From Lepidurus packardi (taxonomy: Eukaryota; Arthropoda; Branchiopoda; Notostraca; Triopsidae): DNA of 64,000 bases. The notes below the pieces were generated by a model. The model saw nothing but the letters and a program-made list of their open reading frames with translations. It made no database searches and had not been told where the DNA came from. The DNA is taken from contig JAKZAN010000007.1 of the NCBI GenBank assembly GCA_023053545.1, positions 1,302,001 to 1,366,000 of the forward strand. The letters are read 5' to 3'. Positions 40,380 through 51,300 of the stretch are shown here, in pieces. How positions within the stretch are numbered: position 1 is the stretch's first letter; every line of letters starts with the position of its first letter. The translations under genes and the position numbers were made by a program.

Positions 40380-41097
40380 AGTTAGCTCTTGTTAATGTAG
40401 AACCGGGGCTTTTAATTAGCGACATAGAAAGGGGCATAAATGGGGCTGGTGGTTTGCTCGAATGCTTATACAAATGAGCCAATTCATAGGTTCTGTATAT
40501 CGCACAAATTTGTACATCTATCACGATATATTGTAATAAAACTAGGTAGCTTATAAAAGCAACTAATTAACAATATCGTTGCTTATCGCAACACCGTGAA
40601 GGTGTATTTGCTATTGCTAGACGCTATCTATAAGTAGGGCTCGGTTTTAATTATGTATATTCCAATCAAGTGATACGCTAATTACGTTGCCCGTGTAACT
40701 CGCCTCGTCTTTTGGGTCACTTACTGATGGTGGTTCTTGGTGACGTCCAATTTTGAAGTTCAATTTGATATTCGTTGATTTTTTTTTCTAATCGTTCTCT
40801 TGACCGCAGTTAGTTGGCAGCAATTACCTTTTTGGCTTCTGCTGGGTCGATTAAGCGGACTCTCAACCCGTTCACGGTCGGCTTTCCAAATGTATTTCCT
40901 TGTTAGAAATACTCGCATGCATATATAGCTTGGATGTATAAGTTTACTACCTTAAGAAAAATGGCAAGTATTCCAATGTCACTCCGGTTTGACGACATGC
41001 TTGACTTTACATTTGTATTTATATATAAAAGGCCTAATGTCTTCTGCATATTTAAACATTATAAGTTGACAGGCTAAATGAAGCTACCCAATGGATA
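40380..41097. other. Convergent spacer FAXDC2-SLC45
   Basis: Contains the FAXDC2 3' UTR. No exon was recognised. Confidence 0.45.
40535..40540 (+). terminator. Polyadenylation signal of FAXDC2
   Basis: AATAAA about 156 bp after the FAXDC2 stop codon. Confidence 0.5.
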
Positions 41098-41405
41098 TCC
41101 TAGGGATCGCTTATCCAATTATTTTTCTTGTCTCTATATTGGCCAGTGGTTAAAAATTCTCTTTCATTCCCGTATTTCGTGTCCAAACCAAACCGAACTC
41201 CTAAATCTTCTTAGCATGAAGCCAATATTTTCTCTTATACGTTCGCGCACTTTGTTGTAAAGCGAAGACCATTTTGACCTAGTCCGAGCATGCTTTAGCA
41301 ATTGAGTTTGGTTTCGACACGAAAGACGGGAATGGAAGAGACGTTTAAATCCACTGGCCAGTAAAAGCCAAGAAAACATAATTGGTTAATTGATTTCTAG
41401 GGGAA
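41098..41405. repeat. Imperfect inverted repeat / fold-back element
   Basis: The segment at about 41110-41210 matches the reverse complement of about 41300-41400 over roughly 90 bp with scattered mismatches. Both arms share CCAATTAT near the outer end, TGGCCAGTGG, CATTCCCGT and TTTCGTGTC. A spacer of about 90 bp separates them. Short frames read from opposite strands look alike for this reason and are not genes. It may be an old fold-back or MITE-type element. No clear target duplication was found. Confidence 0.6.
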
Positions 41406-41467
41406 TCAATTGGGCATTTTTTGACACCATAGTAGTACATCACTAGAATAGTTCCCATCGCGACTTA

Positions 41468-43824
41468 TTAGCATTCATAGACTACGTGAGCTGCCAGGGC
41501 AGTAGCTAATAAGCCCGCAGCTGCAGCCACTAAGATATAGCACTGTACAAACCCCGTATATTCCACTAAACCACCGATAAAGCATGACAAGATAATTTGC
41601 GAAAGGAAGTAGGCCGAGTCGGATACCGCCAAATCCTGTCCCAACCCTCTGTCTACTCCCTGGTTCGAAATTTCCCCAGGATTCAGGTAAAACTTCTGGA
41701 AAGTTAGACCGTAAGAAGGTATTCAAAATAACACAAAATCACTTAATATACCTATAGGCTAGACGGGACAAGTTAACGACAATTAACTCCTAGCTGAGTT
41801 AATCCCACTTAAGTGAGTCGTCTAGAAGGGACTCCGTTAAGGTTATCTAAGGGACATCTTCATTTAAAAAAAGGTTAAAATTCATTAAAATGGCGTTCAG
41901 TTTGTCTGAACTCTCATCAACAATTCCCGTTCCGGGCCTATAGTTGAGCTCGATTAACATTAGCGTCCCGTCTAGCCTAGGTATAACAAGTCAACTTTTC
42001 CGGCAAACTTACCTTCTGATCGCCATTGTAGAGATTTAGAAGACTATTCGGCACAGTGGTGGATACAGCGAAGCCAAAGCCCGAAAACGCAGCCAACAAA
42101 ATGATTACGGTTATATTCGTTGTCACAAGTAAGCCGACCATGGATAGTGTGAATAGGAATAAACCAGAAACGTACGTGAATTTTAATCCATACCGTTTGC
42201 TGACGTGCTCTTGGATGAATGCTGAATACAAGCATGCTAAATACAATAGTTGAAGTAAGGAATCAAGTGTTATAATAAGGTGAAGTATTTACCCAGGATG
42301 CTATGTAAGAGGAGACCTCTACAGCCCATTCGTACACCTTCATCGTATAACCGGAATTCTTCAGGCGAAGCAAGGGCTCCTGGTACGCCCTTGTAAACAA
42401 CTTGCCCAACAAAATCCGTAAAGAAAAGTAGGTAGCAATTAACGGCTATCCACGCTATCAGATCAGCTATGAACAGCTTTTTGAGAACTCGGGGTGCAGA
42501 ATTGAGTTCAAGGAACAAGTTATACGGTAGGCAAAACAACTACACAATTCCGAAATGTATCGCTATCAGTGTTCTACAATTATTATTTTTTTTTAAATGA
42601 GCCGCTCACTTGTCACAAACATACGATGAACACCTCGGAGCAGCCCACTCTACTATTTCTGTATTTAATATACCGAGCTGTTGGCTAGATTGTATGATTT
42701 CTTGACCTACCCTTTCCCATCGACTCGGTTCAAAACTGAAATAACTAACACAATATTTGTAGATTTTTAACACTGAGTTGGATTCCAGAAGAGTAATTTC
42801 TATTTTTGATGAATAATTAAACAAAATGCTTTGAGCTGCTCGTTTCACGTTTCGTATGTTTCCTTCTAGTGCATTGCCCACTTAAGTAAAGCGATAGTAC
42901 CTTATTAACCGGTGTAAGTAGAATACGTAGACATTTTTGTAAGCAATCTGACGATGTTTTAGACGATTTTTCCCGTCTATTTTTAAAAACGACATCTTTT
43001 CCAGAACCCGATCCACTTGAAAAGAATTTAGACTCAATGTCATCCCTGAAGACGTTGGAGCTTTTAACTATCAATGGCTTTTCGTCGGCGAAAAGTGTCG
43101 TGATTGCGACTCCGATGACCAAAATCAGAGCGGCGATCATAAACGCCGTTTTTTCTTGACTACTATTCGTGATACCCCATTCTTGCCAATTGATCGCTAT
43201 TAGTGTATAACCCATACAAGAGCCTAAGCTAAGCATTGCAGAATACACCGTGAAACCCGGCAAGGTGGGATTTTGATTAACAATATCCGAAACTAGAGAT
43301 TGGCAAGGATTCCAGGTCGCTTGAGTCGCGTAGTCCATCAACATGACTCCAAGAGCCATTAACAGTAAACTATGGAACGCGAAACACTTAAAACTGAGTA
43401 TAATTGTAGCACATGTGTTGCTTACTTTGCCGGACTAGAAGAAGGAAAACCCAACCAGTGCGTTATGACGTGTACATTCGGTATTACAAGTAAAGCGACA
43501 AGGAGCAAAAAAAGGAACCCAAGTATGAACGGTCTTCTACGACCTAATCTACTTCGGCAATTATCAGCCCATTTTCCCAACCAAGGAACCGAGAAAAGGG
43601 CTAAACACGGTCCTGGATAATTAACAGTAACGTGAAATTCGAAATCGATGAAAAAATAAATTACCTAAGCCCATTACCACACTCATGGCTGCCTCACTAA
43701 AACCTGTTTTGAGTAGCAAAGGAGGCACGTATGTGAAAGCCACGGAGGCACTTACTTCGAATCCCACTGCCGCACAATTCACAGCAACAAGTCGATAGAA
43801 GTTGCAACAACGCTTTGTTTTCAT
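41468..43824 (-). CDS. SLC45: SLC45-type sugar/H+ transporter
   Basis: SLC45 proteins are twelve-segment major facilitator carriers that move sugars with protons. The start at 43822-43824 gives MKTKRCCNFYRLVAVNCAAV and GFEVSASVAFTYVPPLLLKT. The next exon carries WLGKWADNCRSRLGRRRPFI, the conserved loop motif of the family. Then come GVMLMDYATQATWNPCQSLV, SAMLSLGSCMGYTLIAINW, a long polar central loop (about 42600-43000), FTDFVGQVVYKGVPGALASP, QEHVSKRYGLKFTYVSGLFL and ILLAAFSGFGFAVSTTVPNS. The last exon has NQGVDRGLGQDLAVSDSAYF and a final membrane segment, ending at TAA 41468-41470. The insect Slc45-1 group is the likely match, but the subfamily is not certain. Confidence 0.85.
41757..41977. 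mobile_element. 221-bp MITE in an SLC45 intron
   Basis: Perfect terminal inverted repeats GGCTAGACGGGAC (left, from 41757) and GTCCCGTCTAGCC (right, to 41977), each flanked by TA (41755-41756 and 41978-41979). The symmetry extends slightly into the flanks. It has no coding capacity. TA flanks and GG...CC ends would fit a Tc1/mariner- or PIF-like non-autonomous element; which one is not decided. Confidence 0.7.
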
Positions 43825-44381
43825 GCTTATTTATTGCGGTCTTACTATGTTGTAAAATAACTGAACTTACCACGTCTCGTTACTCCTATATACTAGACCT
43901 TATTCATGTGAGGAAAATGCTCTGTATTGTGTGTGTGGCAGATAGGAACGCAAGAATTTATGCATCTGAATTGTCGAATAATTAAGAGGTACGCACCACG
44001 TCAGTTTAGTAAACATGTGGCACTCGTTTAACTGCATAGGATGAAGGTTTTAGGACAACCGTAGGCTTGAGAAAGACATGGTCTGGATTCCATCCAAATC
44101 ATAAACATTATCGTGTTTGTAATTAAAGCGTCTAAACCTATATACGACATGCCGTGCTAGAGTTTTTCGCAAACATGCAAGAAGTTTATTTCAACGTGAG
44201 TTTTAAGACACGACTCAGGTAACGTCTGAACAGCTCTCATCCGTAAACTGAGACCTGACGGGGAAATCCCCGATAGGAAATCTGCTAATGTCACGGCTTC
44301 TCGTTCGACGTTTTTTTCCATTTTTCTGTGGCAGTTCTGAACACAAATTAAAATACTTCTTATCACAAGAAACAGTAGAAG
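43825..44381. other. Intergenic SLC45-ELMOD
   Basis: About 0.55 kb with the SLC45 upstream region and the ELMOD 3' UTR. Nothing coding was recognised. Confidence 0.45.
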
Positions 44382-45606
44382 CTAAACTATATCAACAGCT
44401 AAATTAAGCTTAAGCGCTGCTGAAGGTGAAATCAGCAAACGATGTAACCGAGATTGGAACTTGTCTCGAACCCGACCAAACTCCATAATATCGGCCGGTT
44501 TCTCAGCCAACCAACACTTGTCGAATTCGTATACCAAGTAGCAATAAAACTGATGAAAATGCCTTAGTGTAGGAACCCCTATACATGTGTTATAAATATG
44601 ACTACGAGCCCAGCCTTCCTTCCATAAATTGCACGCCATGCTGGTTAAGTTAATCCCAACAATTGCAAACGAATAACTAGAAATTTTTGCCAATTAGTTT
44701 CTGATGGTAACAGAAAAATATCGTCTACTAACCCATGTTTAGGATGGTGCGAGTGAGACAATACATGTGTGGCAGCATTTTGATAATTCCGAGCAAAATA
44801 TCTGCAAAACACGTTCGTCAGCTAAAACTTGTGCAAGGCACATTACAGATATAAAGATTTACAGTAGATTTTCCAAGCCTAGCATGCCCATGCCTCGGAA
44901 ATCGGTTTTAGGATCATCGCCCTGGAATCCAATTTCTTGCCACTGCCTCGTCACACGAGCAGAAATGGTGCAATTGGGCATTAGTAACGACCAAAGCTCC
45001 ATGAGTTTAGCTTCGTGTTCTAAGTTATCCGCATCATAAGCAGTAAGTCTTAAAGTCTCCAATTCATGGGCTAACTGCCGATAACCCCAAATCGACGTCA
45101 GACATAAGGAGAGTCTAGGTCCGAATCTAAAAAACATGTCTCAATTTCAGACTATTTTATAGAGAACGTTCGTATTTTACATAAAAAATAAGGTGCTTAC
45201 TCTGGGTGAACTCTTTGTCTAATCTTCTTGATTTGGTTTAGGGCTCGTACACTGTTATCCACAATTGTCTTACTTCCATCTTTGCCAAATCTTTGCTCTA
45301 ACGCTGCTCTGTTTAGATAATCTACTAATTTGACTATATCCTTTTGACGTGATTTTACCAAAGAAGTCTCTAAGACATGATTATACATAAGGATATGCTT
45401 GCAACCAAACTTTGTAAATTACCAACTCCTATAGTTCTCGAAGCTCCTTCTACCTCTCCATAGCATACTCTTTGCAGTTCACATAAGCCAGTTGTGTTCC
45501 TTAAAAGCCACTTGATTAAAGGGCGCAAACATTCTAACACGTATTTCCATATCGACGTAATCAAAGCAAATGGAATGATTCTTGTGCAAATATTTGTAAC
45601 AAACAT
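44382..45606 (-). CDS. ELMOD2: ELMO domain-containing protein (ELMOD1/2-like)
   Basis: ELMOD proteins are GTPase-activating proteins for Arl2 and Arf GTPases. The start at 45604-45606 gives MFVTNICTRIIPFALITSIW, then IKWLLRNTTGLCELQRVCYG. The next exons give a helical linker (SLVKSRQKDIVKLVDYLNRA) and RLTAYDADNLEHEAKLMELW. The core of the ELMO domain follows: NCTISARVTRQWQEIGFQGD followed by DPKTDFRGMGMLGLENLL, containing the conserved arginine of the WxxIGFQxxxPxTDFRG motif. The last exon carries SYSFAIVGINLTSMACNLWK, HFHQFYCYLVYEFDKCW and ends at the stop 44382-44384. About five exons; complete. Confidence 0.92.
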
Positions 45607-45882
45607 GACTACAAACTACACAACACTAACTTCCTTTAGTTTTGATAAAGGTTCTTCCAAACAATAGATAGCATGAAAGAAAACACAGAAGGCGCATGCT
45701 TAATTCTGACGATTACATCCTTCGTCAGCTGCACACAGGCCGCACATGAGCTTAGTGGAAACGAGTCTCAGTAAAATGCGAAGCGCGAACTCAAAAAATG
45801 AAACGGTAGGTAAAATGCGTGACTCCATGGCAGTATGCCAAAATGTGAAATGTTATACCTCGTTTGCTTCCTCGAACGAGGT
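45607..45882. other. ELMOD upstream spacer
   Basis: Short region upstream of ELMOD. At its right edge a 12-bp inverted repeat (TTATACCTCGTT and AACGAGGTATAA, about 45854-45886) forms a hairpin directly beside the hAT insertion; the hAT target duplication overlaps its right arm. Confidence 0.45.
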
Positions 45883-47243
45883 ATAAAGCACAGGGGCGTC
45901 GCGAGGGGGTGAGGGGTGGGGGGTGGGGGTGCACCCCCCCCCATAATTGGCCAGAAACCGATTCGGTAAAATTTGGGTCGCCGTCGGTAAAATTCGGAAA
46001 ATGAAAATAAAATTTTCAAAATGCTACAATAGATAAGGTGAATCTCGTAGAAGCTACTCCTGGTGAGGTCTGTTGTTAATGTCCATTACAGTACCTTTAA
46101 AGAAAAAACGACCCCAAGAAACCGTACTGCCCTAATGGCCCGCCACTTGCGTCTGAAAACAGTGCTGCGAATAGCCTGCTTACGATTTGTAGTGCGGTTC
46201 CCAGACGCACAATTGCGGGCCATTATTTGTTTGCGGCACCTATTGCTATTCTGGAGAAAATGGACGACTCTGTTATTGAGGAACAGGTGGAGGCTGCAGT
46301 AATCCATGCCCAAAATATAAATAGGATTTTGGATGGAGATGACGAAACGTGCGATCCCGAGTACGAGTTCCGCCACCATCACAGGTTTATTCGCCCTCCA
46401 GCAAGATTTAGGGACGAAGAGGACTCCGTCAGTTCGTCATCGAAACCTGTTGGTTATCGAGACTTCTACCTCGCTGAGAGCAAACGAGTTTTGGAGGTAA
46501 ACTTCTCCGAATTCACGGTTGATGGGTTGAAATACCGGATTTAAAGGTTTTTCTTCCATTTCAGTGTCTTATTGATTAAATGCGTGACTCGCTCGAAGAA
46601 TTGGGAGCAAGAATTCTCACTGTAACTAAACTTCTTCAAGTTCTTGATCTCGAGGCCTGTTCGGAATTTGTTAAGCTGTTTCCCAGTGGTTTATTTAATA
46701 CCGAAGATTTGCGTGTAGAAATGGAGCTATTTAAAGCGGACTGCAATTTGAAATTTGGTGCTGAAATTTCATTAGATTTGTACCCCAAATTGTTTGAGAA
46801 TGCCAAAAAAATTAAACTAGTCCTGCCCTTAGTATGGAAAGCCTACCTAGTCGCTCGTACTATTCCCGTTACCACAGCTAGTGGAGATCGTGGATTTAGC
46901 AAGCTCAAAATCATCAAGACCTCACTCCGCTCAGTCATGAGTGACGAACGACTAGAAAACCTCCTTCTGTTGGAGTCTGAAAAAGACATTTCGGACGAAA
47001 TTGATCAAAGCGACCTGTTGAAGCGAAGAAAAATAGGAAAGTTTGTTTTTAATCGGAATGTGCAGAACGAGGATTATTCAATAAATCTCGTAAAATTAAA
47101 GGAAATAACTACGATAAGAACTGTTTAAAATCTTTAATAGACAATAGAAAATACTATAATACAGTCGGTAAAATCTTCAACTACAGTCAGTAAAACTAAG
47201 GTCTCCAAAATGGAAACCCCCTCGCGACGCCCCTGATAAAGCA
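45883..47243 (+). mobile_element. hAT-family DNA transposon, deletion derivative
   Basis: The element spans 45891-47235 (1345 bp). Its ends are 20-bp perfect terminal inverted repeats starting CAGGGGCGTCGCGAGG. It is flanked on both sides by the same 8-bp target duplication ATAAAGCA (45883-45890 and 47236-47243). CAGNG-type ends and an 8-bp duplication are hallmarks of hAT. The left subterminal region is very G/C-skewed (about 45908-45943). Confidence 0.93.
46227..47128 (+). pseudogene. hAT transposase remnant, C-terminal part
   Basis: Two open frames (46227-46544 and 46580-47128) lie inside the hAT element. The second contains the hAT C-terminal dimerisation domain: ARTIPVTTASGDRGFSKLKI followed by IKTSLRSVMSDERLENLLLL. 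No N-terminal BED/TTF zinc finger and no RNase-H-like DDE core are present. At 1345 bp the element is too short for an autonomous hAT (usually 2.5-5 kb), so it is an internally deleted copy that would need transposase from elsewhere. The dimerisation domain resembles the ZMYM1-like hAT group. Confidence 0.85.
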
Positions 47244-47556
47244 GTATGGCATTCGGTAAGCCCCAAAACTTTTGATACAGAAAAGAAAAGCGGACTCGAC
47301 TAGCCTAAAAGACGTCCAGTAAAAATCTATCAAATACTATCAAGTCGTATCAAATCATCTATCAAATGCAATCAAGTTGTATCAAACTCGATCAAGTGTA
47401 TCAAAATTTCTCCGAAATGCGAACTGAAATGCGAACCAAACGCGAAATGCGAAACGACTGTGCTCAAATGCTATGAGCTCATCGATTTTGTACAGGTTTG
47501 TTTCGCCTGGCCCGGGCCACGCTCGCTTCTAAACCACGCCTAGTTGTTACTTCTGT
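47244..47556. repeat. Short simple-repeat stretch beside the hAT element
   Basis: Positions 47320-47405 are a run of imperfect 'tatcaa(a/g)' units, followed at 47408-47460 by several 'gcgaa(a/c)' motifs. No coding sequence is seen. Confidence 0.5.
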
Positions 47557-47580
47557 CATTATTATTATTATTATTATTAT
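47557..47580. repeat. ATT trinucleotide microsatellite
   Basis: Eight uninterrupted ATT units. Confidence 0.9.
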
Positions 47581-48064
47581 GACATTTATTTCCTCTCAAA
47601 AATTTTTACATTCATCTGATAACGTGGTAAAACCAGATCTCAACAAGAGATAAAAAATTTTACCCAAACTCCTTTCGAAGGATGTATTAAGTTCCCATAA
47701 GTGCTATTTTGTGCATTTATCCGGCTGACGCGTGACCATCGAGCATATTCAGGGTTTGATTAAAATGTTTCTTAATTGTACCCAAAGCTCCGATTACCAG
47801 TGTCACAGTCTTCGTCTTGCAATTCCACATCCTACTGACCTCGATTTCCTGGTCTTCATACTTTTATGACTTTTCTGTATGTTTCAACATGATGTTCGAG
47901 TCATTAGGGACAGTGATGTCAATTAGCAGGCAGGTTCTCCCTCTCTTTATCATGCAGCACTGTCTGGGCTGTTTGCTGTGACTGTTCTGTCAGTTGTTAT
48001 TGGGACATCCTATACAATAGCGACTTGATTGACGTTCTCAAGTTTCTGTGTCTGGTGTTCGTAG
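47581..48064 (-). pseudogene. Degenerate retroelement coding fragment (C-terminal, RT-linked domain)
   Basis: On the minus strand, with frame changes and stops, the sequence still reads TCLLIDITVPNDSNIMLKH, KYEDQEIEVSRMWNC and TVTLVIGALGTIKKHFNQTL, then HKIALMGT and ILRKEFG. This order is what I recall of the domain at the C-terminus of many reverse-transcriptase-like repeat proteins in invertebrate genomes. It is clearly decayed. The LTR retrotransposon inserted at its upstream edge (48064). Confidence 0.6.
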
Positions 48065-48363
48065 TGTCACGGATGGTTTTTTCAATGCTGTATTTCTTTG
48101 CTTGGTCTAAAACCCAACTGCCTCGTCTGTACATTGGCGTATCTTTTTATACCACTTCCATGAACAAAAATGCTTCCTTCAACCTTGGTCCTCTGACCTC
48201 GACTAACTAAGAATGCAATTAAGTCAACCTTGGTCCTCTGACCTCGACCTTCTCTTAAGAGTCTTCCACTAACTAAGAATGCAACTAAGAATGTAATGAA
48301 GGCCCCTAAGAATAACACTAAGAATCTAAAGAAGGCTAAGTCTAGAAAAGGTCATCCGCAACA
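48065..48363 (-). repeat. 3' LTR
   Basis: A 299-bp repeat with TG...CA ends. On the minus strand it starts TGTTGCGGATGACC and ends CCGTGACA. I compared it with 53628-53926 by eye and saw no difference. The last codons and the stop of pol lie inside it. Confidence 0.97.
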
Positions 48364-51300
48364 CTTGGCCTTTCCTGACTTAAATCGCTCTCCCGAGCGA
48401 CCAAGTGACCCTCTCCGACCCCGGCAGGTCTCCAGGTTTTCACCAACTCGGACAATGGCAGGTCATCATCAGCATCGTTCACTCCTTCTGTTCCATGGTG
48501 TTTCAAGAGCTGCGCCAAAGGGAGATCATCGTCCGATTCTCTATTTTCCTCACTCTGGTTAGAGGTCGTGTTGTCGTCTATGTCTACAATTTCACCGTCA
48601 TCTTCTCCATCTTCTTCGTCACTTTCTTCGTCGGACACATAACCGGGTACAAATTTCCTTAGTTGACTGACGTGGGCGGGAAATATCCGAAGTCGACGTT
48701 TTGTTTCCTGTCCGGGTAGGTCTTCGATTTGGTAGGTGACTTCCGTAATATTTCTGACAATGGAAAAGGGTCCGATATATTTTGGACGGAGTTTAGGTGA
48801 CTGGCCCTTCGTTCGGATACGCCGCTGGACCCATACCAGATCACCAGGTTTGAAGACAGGTGGAGCCCGATGGTGTTTGTCGTAACGGTGTTTCTGCGCT
48901 TTCTGTTTAACCAAGATTCGCTCCATGGTTGCTCTTCGTACGGCCTCGACGCGTCCAAGGAACTCGGGATAAGTTTCTGATACATCTTCCGGCCACGGGA
49001 ATAGCGTCTCTTCGGGTAACACTGGAAGACGTCCATATACCAATTGAAACGGGCTTATTCCGGTGGTTTCTTGCATGGCAGTATTGACACAGAAGGCCGC
49101 TGTTTGGACTAAGGAATCCCATTGATGCTGGTCGGATTCGATCAAACCTGCAACGATTTCGGTCAGTGTACGATTAACTCGCTCACATAGCCCATTTGCT
49201 TGGGGGTGATAGGCGGCTGTCATCGAATGCCGGATTTTCAGGCGTTCTAGGGTTTTTTCCATCTGACGTGCGGTAAATCCTGTTCCTCTATCGCTAATCA
49301 GCGCCTCAGGTGTTCCATGCCGTAGGATTATTTGTTCCATGAGAAAGTCAACAACATTTTTAGAGGATGTATCGGGAACGGCTCGTACCTCGACCCATTT
49401 ACTGTGGTAGTCGATCGCAACTAGCAAGTGCCGATTTCCACGGGGAGTGAGAGGAAAAGGGCCAACGTGATCAATGCCCAGCAGACGGAATGGTTGATCC
49501 GGAGGAGGAATTGGTTGCAAGAAGCCTAGTGGTGGGCCGGGGGGAATCTTCCTTTGTTGACAGGTGGGGCAAGATTTAACATACCGTCGAACCGTTGAGG
49601 TAAGCCTGGGCCACCAGTATCGGGACTTAACTTTGTCTAAGGTTTTTGTAAGACCGAGATGGCCTCCTGCAAAACTGTCGTGACAGCTACGCAGAACGTC
49701 CCGCCGGAACGTTCGGGGTAACGCAAGCAGCAACTTTCGACCTCGGCCATTACCTTTCCGGTAAAGTAGCCCGTGGCGAAGCGAGAATTGAGTGGAAATA
49801 CCGTCGCTGTCAGGAACTTTTGATAAGGCTGCGGGGTCGTTTAAGAGCAATAATAGATGCGAGAACTGCGGATCGGTGTACTGCTCAGCCAAGAGTACTG
49901 AAGGTTGGACTTTGTATAATAGCGTGCAAATAGCCATGTGGTCTGGTGGCTGAGTTTCTTCGCCGGCTCCTGTGGGTGAGCGCGATAGGGCATCTGCGAC
50001 AACATTGGCTTTTCCTTTTCTGTGCTGGAAGGTAATGTCATATTCCTGAAGAGCAAGAACCCACCGGCTAAATTTTGCATTGACCTCCTGTTTGTGAAAG
50101 AGGTAGGTGACCGCGGTATTATCCGTGATGACCTTAAAGGGCCGACCATAAATATAGGACCTCCACTTCGTAACGGCCCAAACCACGGCAAGACATTCCA
50201 GTTCGTTACTGTGGTATCGAGATTCCGGATCCGAGCGTCTTCTGCTAATATAGGCAATGGTGAATTCTTCGTTACCCTTTCGTTGTACTAGAACGGCGCC
50301 AAGCCCTTCGTAACTGGCATCCGTATGGATTTCAATCTCCCGTTCCTCTTGGAAATGGTTTAAAATCGGGGCGGTACGTAGAGCCTGTTTTAAGTGAAGG
50401 AATGATGCGCTGCTTTGCTCCGTCCAGTTCCAAGTCGTTGCCTTTTTTAACAGACCATACAGGGGACGGGCTATGGCGGCGAAACCCCGGATAAAGCGCC
50501 TATAATATCCCAGCATGCCAAGAAACCGCCTGAGTTGTTTGAGGTTACTAGGTTGGGGATAGTTTATAATGGCTTCAGCCCTCTGGGAATCCGGGCCAAT
50601 CCCATGGCAGTTAACGCGATGCCCTAGGAACACGACTTCCGGACGAGCAAAGGTGCATTTGCCCAGGTTTAGTGTAAGATTCGAATGTCGTATAGCTTCT
50701 AATACCAGTCGTAGTCTATCCTGATGTTCCGAAAAGGTACGCCCAAAGATGAGTATGTCATCTAAGTATACTAGACAGTGAGACCATTTGAGTCCCGCAA
50801 GTACTCGGTCCATCAGACGCTGGAAAGTGGCCGGGGCATTACACAATCCGAAAGGCATCCGTTGAAATTCGTAAAGCCCATCGGGAGTAACGAAAGCCGT
50901 TTTCTCCCGGTCTGAGGGGTTGACCGTTACCTGCCAGTACCCACTAGCCAGATCCAAAGATGTAAAGAAGACGGCGTTTCCAATTCGATCAAGAATGTCG
51001 TCAATACGTGGAAGGGGGTAAACGTCCTTCTTCGTGATACTGTTTAGTCGTCGATAGTCTACACAGAACCGTAGTTCGCCATTTTTCTTTTTGACAAGCA
51101 CGACGGGAGAAGACCATGGACTGGTAGAAGGAGTAATGATGCCTGCGTCCAACATCTTGGTGACTTGTTCTGAAATGATTTGTCGTTCTGCAGCGGATAC
51201 CCGTCGAGGAGGAACATGCAAGGGAATTGGTTGTTCCGTGTGGATCTGATGATCGACCAAACTTGTACCTTGCAGAGGTTTGTCGGAGGTTGCAAAACAT

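Noticed and set aside
41078..41379. Two similar short frames on opposite strands
   Set aside because: Their similarity comes from the inverted repeat at 41098-41405, not from duplicated genes.
48082..48318. 78-codon minus-strand frame, repeated at 53645-53881
   Set aside because: It lies entirely within the two identical LTRs and is a by-product of them.
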